64,000 nucleotides of DNA from JANQJA01 sp040880285. Its GTDB lineage: Bacteria > Pseudomonadota > Gammaproteobacteria > Pseudomonadales > Azotimanducaceae. Below the pieces are notes generated by a model, which was not told the DNA's origin, ran no database searches, and saw nothing but the letters and a program-made list of their open reading frames with translations. A program made the translations under genes and the position numbers. Positions 51,120 through 59,312 of this stretch are shown here, one piece after another. Positions within the stretch are counted from its first letter, which is position 1, and each line of letters starts with the position of its first letter. The DNA is taken from assembly GCA_040880285.1 (NCBI GenBank), contig JBBDIT010000021.1, positions 1-64,000 on the forward strand, written 5' to 3'.

Positions 51120-51890
51120 ATGGAGTTCATTTATTACATAATGGCCGGCGCCGGTGTAGGGCTCGCTGTGGGTTTGACGGGTGTCGGGGGTGGCTCACTG
51201 ATGACACCGCTCCTGCTCTGGTTCGGGATTCCCCTTCACATTGCTGTCGGTACCGACCTGCTGTTTGCGGCGATCACAAAAAGCGGTGGCGTCGTCGTTC
51301 ACTCGGTCCAAAAAAGTGTTCGATGGGACCTGGTGGTTTTGTTGGGAATCGGTAGCCTGCCGAGCGCCGGTATTACGATCCTCGCACTCTACTTCCTGTT
51401 CGAATCTCCGCAGCAGTATGCCGGTATTATCACATCGACCCTGGGCCTGACCTTGATCCTCACCTCTGCGGCCATCCTGTTTCGTAAGCGGCTCTCTGAA
51501 ATGGCTGGGCGCAGTCAACACATCAATGAAGCCAACTTGCGCCTATTAACGCCTGTACTGGGCGCTGTGCTGGGCGTACTGGTGACTCTTTCATCGGTGG
51601 GCGCAGGTGCCATTGCCACTGCCCTTTTGATGATTGTCTATCCGAAGTTGCAGGGGCTCAGGGTTGTTGGAACCGATATTGCGCACGCTGTGCCATTGAC
51701 CTTATTTGCCGGCCTCGGCCACTTCTACCTGGGTAATGTTGATCTTATGTTACTGGCGGCACTGCTGGTTGGCTCATTGCCGGCAGTGTCCATAGGATCC
51801 CGGCTCGGCAAATACCTGCCGGACCGGTTCATGAAACCGTTACTGGCGACCATGCTGTGTGGGATTGGTATCAAGTTCGCTTTTTTCTAG
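51120..51890 (+). CDS. TauE/SafE-family sulfite/anion exporter
   Basis: A 256-aa inner-membrane protein with about eight hydrophobic segments. TauE/SafE hallmarks are VGLAVGLTGVGGGSLMTPLLLWFG in the first repeat and SVGAGAIATALLMIVYP in the second. The family exports sulfite or organosulfonates. Divergence from cysB and proximity to cysH suggest a sulfur-related substrate, likely sulfite overflow. AAAGGAAA precedes the ATG. The stop overlaps the convergent 5'-nucleotidase gene by 4 nt. Confidence 0.9.
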   Translation: MEFIYYIMAGAGVGLAVGLTGVGGGSLMTPLLLWFGIPLHIAVGTDLLFAAITKSGGVVVHSVQKSVRWDLVVLLGIGSLPSAGITILALYFLFESPQQYAGIITSTLGLTLILTSAAILFRKRLSEMAGRSQHINEANLRLLTPVLGAVLGVLVTLSSVGAGAIATALLMIVYPKLQGLRVVGTDIAHAVPLTLFAGLGHFYLGNVDLMLLAALLVGSLPAVSIGSRLGKYLPDRFMKPLLATMLCGIGIKFAFF

Positions 51891-52804
51891 GGACCCGGGG
51901 TGCCCTGGTTGGTTACGCCATGAAGCACGTGGCCAGTGGCTACATACTCGCTCGCGAGGCGGCAATGCTCGGCCTGGTCATCGAAAAAGACATCGGCACC
52001 AAACGCCAACAGGAACTCGGCCTTGGTCATACCGCCTAAAAACAGCGATTCGTCCAGCCGGATATTCCACGCCCGAAGTGTCTTGATCACCCGTTCATGG
52101 GCGGGCGCTGCCCGGGCAGTGACCAGTGCCGTCCTGATGGGGCTCTGGTCCCTTGCACTGAATTCACTCTGCAGGCGGTGCAGGGCAGCCAAAAACGGTT
52201 TGAAGGGCCCTCCCATCAAAGGTTCGTCAGCCGATGCCTTCTCACTTTCAGCAAACGCCTCAAGACCGTCAGATTGGTAGACTTGCTCCGCTTCATCAGA
52301 AAAGATCACCGCATCGCCATCAAATGCAAACTTCAGGACGTCGCTGTCCGTCTCGCGCCGCAAGGCCGGCAGGATACTGGCTGCCGCCATACCCTTGTGC
52401 AGTGCTTCGCGTACATCATCGGGATTGGTTGACAGGAACAGATCGCATCGGAACGGCACCATATAGCGATATGGTGCAGCGCCGCCAGTAAAAGCCGCCC
52501 GGGATATTGGTAAACCGTGATGCTGGATTGAATTGAAGACTCGAAGGCCCGTATCGGCGCTGTTGCGGGATAAGAGAATGACTTCGACCAGTTCCTCGTC
52601 CTGCAATGCATTGAGTCGCAACAGCTTTTCCACCAGATGGTAGGCATCGCCCGGCCCCAGTGGATCCGTCTCACGTTCAATCTGGTATTTGGCGTAGGCT
52701 TTAAGGCCCTCTTCCTGGTAAACCCGGTCACTTTCGCGGAGGTCAAACAATGCACTACTAGAAGTTGCAATGACGAGTTTATGCGTGGCCTGCTTTTTTG
52801 ACAT
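51887..52804 (-). CDS. 5'-nucleotidase (cytosolic type, PF06189-like)
   Basis: About 305 aa. The sequence KLVIATSSSALFDLRESDRVY with ILLSRNSADTGLRVFNSI, and FDGDAVIFSDEAEQVYQSDGL, is characteristic of the bacterial relatives of cytosolic 5'-nucleotidase I. FDGDAVIFSD is the HAD-like nucleophile motif. It would hydrolyse nucleoside 5'-monophosphates. The ATG at 52804 is chosen for the AAGGA site just upstream; the in-frame extension to 52840 lacks one. It is divergent from the VWA gene. Confidence 0.9.
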   Translation of the reverse strand: MSKKQATHKLVIATSSSALFDLRESDRVYQEEGLKAYAKYQIERETDPLGPGDAYHLVEKLLRLNALQDEELVEVILLSRNSADTGLRVFNSIQHHGLPISRAAFTGGAAPYRYMVPFRCDLFLSTNPDDVREALHKGMAAASILPALRRETDSDVLKFAFDGDAVIFSDEAEQVYQSDGLEAFAESEKASADEPLMGGPFKPFLAALHRLQSEFSARDQSPIRTALVTARAAPAHERVIKTLRAWNIRLDESLFLGGMTKAEFLLAFGADVFFDDQAEHCRLASEYVATGHVLHGVTNQGTPGP

Positions 52805-52903
52805 GCCAATCCTTGTAAGCTGGTTCATCGGACTACACAATGGCTACTGTAGCAATTATCCCACTAATCACCCGTTATTGAACCGGATCATTCGGTTTTC
52901 ATT

Positions 52904-53605
52904 ATGACCAAGGAAAATCGGCCACCGGCCGCATCCAAATCTGAAGTCAGCGACTTTCTGGATAAGGTCGCAAAGACTCCGGTTACAAAATCCGCAGGGG
53001 ATCGCGGCCGGCTCATTTTTGCACTGGACGCGACAGCGAGCCGGGAACCCACCTGGGACTCGGCGTGCCAACTGCAGGCAGAGATGTTCAAGGAAACCGG
53101 CGATCTGGGCGGACTGTTGATCCAGTTGTGTTACTACCGGGGCTTTAACGATTTCCATGCAGGTGACTGGTGCCAGGATGCTGATACATTACTTACCCGG
53201 ATGACTGCAGTACGCTGTCTCGGTGGCCGCACTCAGCTGGGCCGGGTGCTCAATCATGCCCTGAAGGAAGCGCGGCGAAACCCGATTCAGGCACTGGTAT
53301 TTGTCGGCGATGCGGTGGAAGAAGATGCCGATGCCTTGTGCCATGTCGCTGGCCAGTTAGGCTTGTTGAATGTACCCGTCTTTGTGTTCCAGGAGGGGCG
53401 TCTTCCGGGCGTTCGATCCGTGTTCCAGCAGATCGCAAAATTATCAGGCGGTGCTTATGCAGCGTTTGATGAGAGTAGCGCCTCGCAACTACGCGCCCTG
53501 CTCTCTGCAGTTGCAGTCTTTGCTGCCGGTGGCCGCAAGGCCCTTGAAGACTATAGCCAGAAGAAAGGCGGCGATGTGTTGCTATTAACCCGGCAGTTGA
53601 AGTGA
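52904..53605 (+). CDS. VWA-domain protein
   Basis: A 233-aa soluble protein. RLIFALDATASREPTWDSA resembles the MIDAS strand, with Asp-Ala-Thr-Ala-Ser in place of the common DxSxS. TQLGRVLNHALKEA and ALVFVGDAVEED fit later VWA-fold elements. There is no signal peptide. It is first in a tight plus-strand run with a membrane J-domain protein, an RDD protein and an unknown, with 4 nt to the next gene. Binding partners are unknown; a co-chaperone-linked role is suggested only by its neighbours. Confidence 0.82.
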   Translation: MTKENRPPAASKSEVSDFLDKVAKTPVTKSAGDRGRLIFALDATASREPTWDSACQLQAEMFKETGDLGGLLIQLCYYRGFNDFHAGDWCQDADTLLTRMTAVRCLGGRTQLGRVLNHALKEARRNPIQALVFVGDAVEEDADALCHVAGQLGLLNVPVFVFQEGRLPGVRSVFQQIAKLSGGAYAAFDESSASQLRALLSAVAVFAAGGRKALEDYSQKKGGDVLLLTRQLK

Positions 53606-53609
53606 GCCC

Positions 53610-54395
53610 TTGATCAGAGTAGCCCTGATTTTCCTGTTTGCGGTCCTGGCTTTTGTCTCCCTGCGCCTACTGCTCGGTAACAAATCCTTGACCAATCGCC
53701 AGTTCGGTCTGGTGTACATTGCGCTGCTGCTGGGGGTCGGGCTCTTGTATCTGGGCATTAGTGGACGACTGCACTGGCTGTTTGGGTTACTGGGTGCTGC
53801 CTTGCCGTTTGTGGCAAGAAGCCTGCCGTGGATTGTTCGGCTCGCCGGAATGCGCGCGGCGCTCAACTGGTTTCGCCAGTTCCGTGCCGGCACGTTTGGT
53901 GGCACCAGCGCCGGCAGTACCGGATCCACCGGTACCGGCCGGAAGTCGGAACTCAATACCCGATTTTTTGCCATGGTGCTCGACCATGACTCTGGGGCCA
54001 TGGATGGCGAAATTCTCGCCGGCGCGTATCAAGGCAAGCAGCTTTCGCAGCTTGATCTGATGAGTCTACTCAGTTTGCTGGAAATGGCGCGAGAAGATCC
54101 GGATTCTAACCATGTCCTGGGCGCTTACCTGGATCGTCACCACCCTGGCTGGCGGGACCAGGCGGACGCTGGTGCCAGCGGCAGGGAGGAACGGGAGCCG
54201 CCTGCTTCCGACGGCGCCCTCAGCGTTAACCAGGCCTATGAAATCCTCGGTTTACCCAGGGGGGCAGACCGGGATCAGGTGCGTGACGCCCATCGGCGCC
54301 TGATCCAGAAAGTTCATCCAGATCGAGGCGGTTCGGGTTATCTCGCGGCTCGCATCAACGAAGCAAAGACAGTATTGTTAAAGCATCTTGGCTAA
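53610..54395 (+). CDS. Membrane protein with C-terminal J-domain
   Basis: A 261-aa protein. The first 85 residues hold two to three hydrophobic helices (VALIFLFAVLAFVSLRLLL; FGLVYIALLLGVGLLYLGI). A Gly/Ser/Thr linker follows, then a helical segment and a J-domain at about 207-261 with H236-P-D238 (KVHPDRGG). It should recruit DnaK to the inner membrane. It resembles DjlA-type architecture, with the J-domain C-terminal. The start is TTG at 53610, 4 nt after the VWA stop. The RDD gene begins within its last codons. Confidence 0.85.
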   Translation: MIRVALIFLFAVLAFVSLRLLLGNKSLTNRQFGLVYIALLLGVGLLYLGISGRLHWLFGLLGAALPFVARSLPWIVRLAGMRAALNWFRQFRAGTFGGTSAGSTGSTGTGRKSELNTRFFAMVLDHDSGAMDGEILAGAYQGKQLSQLDLMSLLSLLEMAREDPDSNHVLGAYLDRHHPGWRDQADAGASGREEREPPASDGALSVNQAYEILGLPRGADRDQVRDAHRRLIQKVHPDRGGSGYLAARINEAKTVLLKHLG

Positions 54396-54909
54396 AAAGG
54401 GCGCGTCATTGTCCGACCCGATCAATGAAAAGCAATCAGGACCCGCTATCACAACACCGGGCTATGTTGGATTCTGGTTGCGGTTTGTCGCGTTCCTGAT
54501 TGATAGTGTGCCGGTCTTTATCGTGTTGGCAGTGCTTCTGCCATTGGTAGCCGGTCCAACCGGAGATATTGATCTGACCGACATTTCAGCAGTATTGGCC
54601 CGCCTTTCTCTTGAGTCCCTGGTAGTCGCGATTATTTTTCTCGCGTTCTGGATGTACTTTGCCGCCACACCCGGCAAGATGGTGGTCAATGCCTACATTG
54701 CTGATGCCAAAACCTTTTCTCGCGCCTCAAACGGCCAGCTGGTAGTGCGATATCTGTGTTACTACCTGAGTACCTTTGTTTTTGGGCTCGGCTTTATCTG
54801 GATTGCATTTGATCGGCGCAAACAAGGTTGGCATGACAAAATCGCAGGTACGGTGGTCATCAGGGGTAAGCCGCTGGATCATGCTCCGGATGACCTGACG
54901 ACTACCTGA
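54388..54909 (+). CDS. RDD-family membrane protein
   Basis: A 173-aa protein with an RDD domain: GFWLRFVAFLIDSVPVF holds the Arg and Asp residues that name the family, followed by three to four hydrophobic helices. GKMVVNAYIADAK and the final FDRRKQGWHDKIAGTVVI segment are typical. Function is unknown; ion or solute transport has been proposed for the family. The start appears to be TTG at 54388 (overlapping the J-domain gene by 8 nt) or a second TTG at 54409; no ATG is available. Confidence 0.85.
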   Translation: MAKKGASLSDPINEKQSGPAITTPGYVGFWLRFVAFLIDSVPVFIVLAVLLPLVAGPTGDIDLTDISAVLARLSLESLVVAIIFLAFWMYFAATPGKMVVNAYIADAKTFSRASNGQLVVRYLCYYLSTFVFGLGFIWIAFDRRKQGWHDKIAGTVVIRGKPLDHAPDDLTTT

Positions 54910-55340
54910 TGGTGTCACCGCAAGATGTACGCCTGGCATACCTTGAGTTGCGCAACATCCTGGCCATTGACGATCTGCTCACCGACCAGGATCCGCTGTG
55001 GTTGCGTTTTGCTGAGCTGGGTATCGAACTCGATGCACTCGAGATTACCGAACTTCGGAAGACGCCGATGGATCCAGACTGGCATATTGTCACCATCAAG
55101 AGCCACTTGATCCTCGAGCAAGTGGCGACACTTGCCATTGACGTGCTCGGCTATTTCGCCCTGCCGGATGAGCCGCCCGGAAGCAATGAACCGGCGATTG
55201 GAAACCGGTATGCTTCGCTGCTTGCCAGCAATTATTTCAATGTCATCGCATCCGATGAGGTGGAACGCATGCGTCTGCGAGATGCGGTTGCCGATTTTCT
55301 GCTGCAATTGCAGTCAACGACTGACCAGGGTCGTAAGTAA
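54909..55340 (+). CDS. Conserved-looking protein of unknown function
   Basis: A 143-aa soluble, acidic, mostly helical protein without signal peptide or cysteine motifs. Notable segments are VRLAYLELRNILAIDDLL at the N-terminus and HLILEQVATLAIDVLGYFALPD in the middle. I recognise no family. Its start shares a base with the RDD stop (TGATG arrangement), and gph follows within 4 nt, so it belongs to the same operon. Coding status is supported by these tight overlaps and by the absence of a competing frame. Confidence 0.7.
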   Translation: MVSPQDVRLAYLELRNILAIDDLLTDQDPLWLRFAELGIELDALEITELRKTPMDPDWHIVTIKSHLILEQVATLAIDVLGYFALPDEPPGSNEPAIGNRYASLLASNYFNVIASDEVERMRLRDAVADFLLQLQSTTDQGRK

Positions 55341-55343
55341 TTG

Positions 55344-56006
55344 ATGATTAAAGGCTATATATTCGACCTGGACGGCACGCTGCTTGATACCCTTGCCTCC
55401 CTTGCCCACTCGTTTAATCGTGCTCTTTCATCCATGGGATATCCGTCGCAGCCAGTTGACAGTTATCGTTACTTCATTGGAGATGGACTACGAAAGGCGG
55501 TCGAACGCTGCCTGCCAGTCGAAGCCCGGAATGAAGCCGATATATCAGCTTTTACCCAGGTGCAGCAGGCAGATTACCAGGCTAACTGGCGAAATGACGC
55601 GCAACCCTATGACGGGATCGCCGAACTGCTGGTCCAGCTTTCGAGACAAGGCAAGCGCCTGGCGGTTCTGTCCAACAAACCCCATGCATTTGCCTTACTT
55701 TGTGTCGATTATTTTTTCCCGGACATCGAATTCGATCTGGTGCTGGGCCACAAGCTCGATGTTCCCCTCAAGCCTGACCCAACCGGGGCACGGCAGATTG
55801 CGCGTTGCCTGGACCTTGCTGCCAGCGAAATTGCGCTTATCGGAGACACCTGGACCGATATGAGCACGGCGGTGGCAGGTGGCATGTTACCCATTGGCGC
55901 CTTGTGGGGGTTCCGGGATTACGAGGAACTGAAGAATGCCGGCGCGAGGCATATAATCAAGCATCCGTCTGAAGTTATTGCGGTAATCGAAGGAGAGAAC
56001 TCATGA
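55344..56006 (+). CDS. gph: HAD hydrolase, phosphoglycolate phosphatase-like
   Basis: About 220 aa. HAD motif I is FDLDGTLLDT, motif II lies in LAVLSNKPHAF, and motif IV in IALIGDTWTDMSTA. The cap region FIGDGLRKAVERCLP is the Gph/MupP type. Phosphoglycolate is the usual substrate of this subfamily, though N-acetylmuramic acid 6-phosphate or others are possible. I chose the ATG at 55344 over an adjacent TTG. The stop overlaps the aminotransferase start as ATGA. Confidence 0.82.
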   Translation: MIKGYIFDLDGTLLDTLASLAHSFNRALSSMGYPSQPVDSYRYFIGDGLRKAVERCLPVEARNEADISAFTQVQQADYQANWRNDAQPYDGIAELLVQLSRQGKRLAVLSNKPHAFALLCVDYFFPDIEFDLVLGHKLDVPLKPDPTGARQIARCLDLAASEIALIGDTWTDMSTAVAGGMLPIGALWGFRDYEELKNAGARHIIKHPSEVIAVIEGENS

Positions 56007-57334
56007 GCCTGCTCGACCACAATCTGGTAACCAAAAATCTGGACAGCTACTGGATGCCGTTTACACCCAATCGCCAATTCAAGGAAACCCCCCGTTTTAT
56101 CGTCAAAGCGCGCGGCATGCATTACTTTGATAGTAACGACCACAAAGTCATCGACGGTTCGGCCGGGCTCTGGTGCGTCAATGCCGGGCACTATCGCACG
56201 CGCATCAATGACGCCATTGCCAGGCAGCTGGAGGAGCTGGATTTTGCCCATAGCTTCAACGCAGGTCATCCGCTCGCCTTCCACTATGCCAATCGGCTGG
56301 TAGAACACTTTCCAGATTCATTGAATCATGTGTTCTTTACGAACTCCGGCTCTGAGTCGGTGGACACCTCCCTCAAAATTGCCCTGGCCTACCACAAGGC
56401 CCGCGGCAAGGGTTCAAAGACCCGGCTCATCGGGCGTGAAAAAGCGTACCATGGTATGGGGTTTGGCGGCGTGTCAGTCGGAGGACTGGTGAAGAATCGA
56501 TCTGCATTCGGTCCCTTGCTGCCAGGCACGGATCACATCAGGCACACGCTGGACGTTGAAAGAAATGCATTCTCCCGTGGTCTACCCAGACACGGTGTGG
56601 AGTTCGCTGATGACCTGCAGCGCATCGTTGACCTGCACGGGGCTGACACTATTGCGGCGGTAATTGTTGAGCCCGTGGCGGGCGCTGGTGGTGTCATACT
56701 ACCACCAGAGGGGTATCTTGCGCGCTTGCGGGAAATTTGTTCCAACCATGACATCCTGCTCATTTTTGATGAAGTGATCACTGCCTTTGGCCGCCTCGGA
56801 GCCAGCTGTGCTGCCGGGCGCTTCGGTGTGACTCCGGATATTATGACGACCGCCAAGGGGATCACCAATGCCACGATTCCCATGGGCGCCGTATTGGTCA
56901 GTGACGATATTTACAATACGTTTATGTCGGTTGATGAACCCGGTGTAGAACTTTCCCATGGTTATACTTACTCGGGTCATCCACTCGCCTGTGCGGCGGC
57001 ACTGGCAACCCTTGAAATCTATGAAGAAGAAAAACTGTTCGATCGAGCCAGGGAAATGAACGATCACTGGATGGATAATGCCCTGCGCCTGCAAGGTGAA
57101 CCCCATGTCATCGATGTGCGTTGTTTTGGATTGATCTGTGCCATTGAAATGGCGCCGCGGGAAGGTGCGCCGATGCAACGTGGTACAGAGGCAGGTAAAT
57201 ATTGTTACGACAAAGGCGTATGGGTACGCAACATTGGTGACGCACTTGTCCTGTCACCGCCACTGATCATTAGTGAAGATGAGATCACCCAGGTGTTCGA
57301 TACCATTGTCGATGCGGTTCGACATACGCAATAG
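56003..57334 (+). CDS. Class III aminotransferase (omega-amino acid/beta-alanine--pyruvate type)
   Basis: A 443-aa PLP-dependent transaminase. The PLP Lys is K285 in TTAKGITNA, preceded by LIFDEVITAFGR. The N-terminus NLDSYWMPFTPNRQFKETPR is typical of omega-amino acid:pyruvate transaminases, which move the terminal amino group of beta-alanine, other omega-amino acids or amines to pyruvate. The exact donor cannot be read. It overlaps gph by 4 nt and is followed after 26 nt by an SDR dehydrogenase, so aldehyde formation and reduction may be linked. Confidence 0.9.
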   Translation: MSLLDHNLVTKNLDSYWMPFTPNRQFKETPRFIVKARGMHYFDSNDHKVIDGSAGLWCVNAGHYRTRINDAIARQLEELDFAHSFNAGHPLAFHYANRLVEHFPDSLNHVFFTNSGSESVDTSLKIALAYHKARGKGSKTRLIGREKAYHGMGFGGVSVGGLVKNRSAFGPLLPGTDHIRHTLDVERNAFSRGLPRHGVEFADDLQRIVDLHGADTIAAVIVEPVAGAGGVILPPEGYLARLREICSNHDILLIFDEVITAFGRLGASCAAGRFGVTPDIMTTAKGITNATIPMGAVLVSDDIYNTFMSVDEPGVELSHGYTYSGHPLACAAALATLEIYEEEKLFDRAREMNDHWMDNALRLQGEPHVIDVRCFGLICAIEMAPREGAPMQRGTEAGKYCYDKGVWVRNIGDALVLSPPLIISEDEITQVFDTIVDAVRHTQ

Positions 57335-57360
57335 TTAAAATGCACACATAAGGAAACTCG

Positions 57361-58125
57361 ATGGACCTTAAAGAGAAAGTAGCAGTTGTTACCGGTGGCG
57401 CAAGCGGAATTGGTCGTGCCATGGCGACAAGATTCATTGCCGAGGGTGCGCGCCAGGTTGTTATTGCCGACGTCAATGCAGATGGGCTCGCGCAGGTTGC
57501 TGACGAAATCGGCGCTCGCGCTATCAGCACGGATGTCAGTAAAGAGCATGAGGTCGTCAACTTGATCCGGACGACCGAGGCAGACTATGGCCAGATTGAT
57601 CTATTGTGCAACAACGCCGGCATTGGTATCGGGGGCGGCCCTGAGGTACCCACCGATGAGTGGCAGAGAATCTGGGATATCAATGTGATGGCCCATGTCT
57701 TTGCCGCCCGCGCGGCCTTGCCAGGAATGATTGCGCGTGGCGAGGGTTACATTGTCAATACCGCATCGGCAGCCGGGCTGTTGTCACAGATCGGTTCGGC
57801 ACCCTACGCCGTAACCAAGCACGCTGCAGTCGGTTTCGCCGAGTGGCTGGCCATTACCTATGGTGAAAAAGGCATCAAGGTTTCTGTCCTTTGTCCCCAG
57901 GCGGTCCGTACGGCCATGACTGCCGGAAATGAAGGTGGCGTGGCCAGTGTCGATGGCATGATGGAGCCGGAAGAACTGTGTGATGCGGTGATGGATGCCC
58001 TGGCCAGGGAAACTTTCCTGATCCTGCCTCACAAGGAGGTTTTGACCTATATCCAGCGTAAAGCAGGGGATTATGATCGTTGGATAGCCGGTATGCAGCG
58101 CCTGCAGGCCCGCTATACCGGGTAA
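57361..58125 (+). CDS. SDR-family oxidoreductase
   Basis: A 254-aa classical short-chain dehydrogenase. The nucleotide-binding motif is TGGASGIGRAMA and the structural motif is NNAGI. Catalytic residues are Ser in NTASAAGL and the Y-x-x-x-K in PYAVTKHAAVG. ADVNAD after strand 2 (acidic Asp) favours NAD over NADP. The substrate is unknown. It lies 26 nt after the aminotransferase and is last in the run. metA follows after a 215-nt regulatory region with its own promoter. Confidence 0.88.
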   Translation: MDLKEKVAVVTGGASGIGRAMATRFIAEGARQVVIADVNADGLAQVADEIGARAISTDVSKEHEVVNLIRTTEADYGQIDLLCNNAGIGIGGGPEVPTDEWQRIWDINVMAHVFAARAALPGMIARGEGYIVNTASAAGLLSQIGSAPYAVTKHAAVGFAEWLAITYGEKGIKVSVLCPQAVRTAMTAGNEGGVASVDGMMEPEELCDAVMDALARETFLILPHKEVLTYIQRKAGDYDRWIAGMQRLQARYTG

Positions 58126-58163
58126 ATTAATGTACCCAGGTTAATGAGTAAGGGAAGCAACAG

Positions 58164-58191
58164 TTGACGAGACAATAAATCATTCTATAAT
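58164..58191 (+). promoter_or_regulatory. Sigma-70 promoter of metA riboswitch leader
   Basis: TTGACG (58164-58169) and TATAAT (58186-58191) are separated by 16 nt, one mismatch from consensus overall. Predicted transcription start near 58198, just before the riboswitch. Confidence 0.8.
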
Positions 58192-58198
58192 TCACACC

Positions 58199-58254
58199 AA
58201 GCGCCGATTTGAATTCAGCTTGCGGGCGCTTTATAAATACCGCTAAAGAGAAGG
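58199..58254 (+). promoter_or_regulatory. SAM-II riboswitch upstream of metA
   Basis: P1 GCGCC (58201-58205) pairs with GGCGC (58225-58229). The conserved elements appear in order: GATTTGA (58206-58212), GCTTGC (58218-58223), TAAATA (58233-58238) and CGCTAAAG (58241-58248). This matches the SAM-II aptamer, an H-type pseudoknot known mainly from Alphaproteobacteria and marine metagenomes upstream of metA/metX. SAM binding sequesters the CGCTAAAG strand. The gene downstream is the first committed step of methionine synthesis. Confidence 0.9.
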
Positions 58255-58258
58255 CAAG

Positions 58259-58291
58259 CCTACTTTAGCGAAAGCTGAGTAGGTTTTTTTT
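58259..58291 (+). terminator. Intrinsic attenuator terminator between SAM-II riboswitch and metA
   Basis: CCTACT (58259-58264) and AGTAGG (58278-58283) form the base of a hairpin continued by TAGC/GCT around a GAAA loop, followed by eight T (58284-58291). The segment TTTAGCG (58264-58270) is the exact reverse complement of CGCTAAA (58241-58247) in the riboswitch, so an alternative antiterminator helix is possible. Confidence 0.88.
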
Positions 58292-58340
58292 CGCCCGGAC
58301 CTTCGTAAAGAACGTCAACCAGGGCGACGTGAGGGACAAG

Positions 58341-59291
58341 ATGCCAATCAACATACCGGACGGCCTGCCTGCCTATTCCGTGCTGCAACGGGAGAATATT
58401 TTCTGCATGTCCTCAAGCCGGGCAGAACACCAGGATATTCGTCCGATGAAAATCCTGCTGCTGAACCTGATGCCGAAGAAGATTGAGACCGAGATTCACA
58501 TTCTGAGAATGTTATCGAATTCACCGCTTCAGGTGCGAGTCGACCTGATGCGTATCTCGGACCGGCCTTCGAAGAACACGCCGATTGAACATATGGAACG
58601 GTTCTATAAATCCTTCGAAGATGTCCGCGATGAAAAATATGACGGCATGATCATTACTGGCGCGCCACTTGGACAAAAGGACTTCAAGGATGTTGTGTTC
58701 TGGGATGAAATGACTGCCATCATGGATTGGACGGTGACTCATGTCACGTCGACCATGTTCCTGTGCTGGGGCGTACAGGCGGCGATGTATCATCTGTATG
58801 GCATCGACAAACATATCCTGCCGAAAAAGATCTCCGGTGTTTACCGCCATCACCTGGTGAAACCCCTCTCGCCTATCGTGCGCGGCTTCGACGACGAGTT
58901 TGACGCGCCCCACTCTCGTTACGCGGAGGTGCGAGTCGAGGATATCAAGCAGCACGATGAGCTCGAGATTATCGCTCAGTCCGATATCGCAGGTGCTTAC
59001 ATTATTGCACGTAAGGATGGGCGCCAGTTATTCGTCACCGGTCATTCCGAATATGAACCCATGTGTTTGCGGGATGAATATGAACGTGACGTCGCCGCTG
59101 GAATCAATCCTGCAGTGCCGGAGCATTACTTTCCAGACGACAACCCCGCCAAAGAGCCAATCGTTACCTGGAAGAGCCATGGCAATCTTTTGTTTGCCAA
59201 CTGGCTCAACTACTATGTCTACCAGCTCACACCCTATGATGTTTCTCGGATCGGTGACGAGTTGGATGAGACCCACATGCAACTGGCATGA
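58341..59291 (+). CDS. metA: Homoserine O-succinyltransferase MetA
   Basis: About 316 aa, MetA family. It acylates homoserine to begin methionine synthesis. The catalytic Cys142 is in FLCWGVQAA, and His/Glu lie in VTGHSEYEP. Residue 111 in TGAPLGQ is Gly, which in this family indicates succinyl-CoA use; Glu there indicates acetyl-CoA. I chose the ATG at 58341 with GTGAGGGA just upstream; an in-frame GTG four codons earlier is part of that site. Expression is predicted to be controlled by the SAM-II riboswitch and attenuator in its leader. Confidence 0.95.
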   Translation: MPINIPDGLPAYSVLQRENIFCMSSSRAEHQDIRPMKILLLNLMPKKIETEIHILRMLSNSPLQVRVDLMRISDRPSKNTPIEHMERFYKSFEDVRDEKYDGMIITGAPLGQKDFKDVVFWDEMTAIMDWTVTHVTSTMFLCWGVQAAMYHLYGIDKHILPKKISGVYRHHLVKPLSPIVRGFDDEFDAPHSRYAEVRVEDIKQHDELEIIAQSDIAGAYIIARKDGRQLFVTGHSEYEPMCLRDEYERDVAAGINPAVPEHYFPDDNPAKEPIVTWKSHGNLLFANWLNYYVYQLTPYDVSRIGDELDETHMQLA

Positions 59292-59312
59292 TTGACCAGG
59301 GAGAATAGAGCA

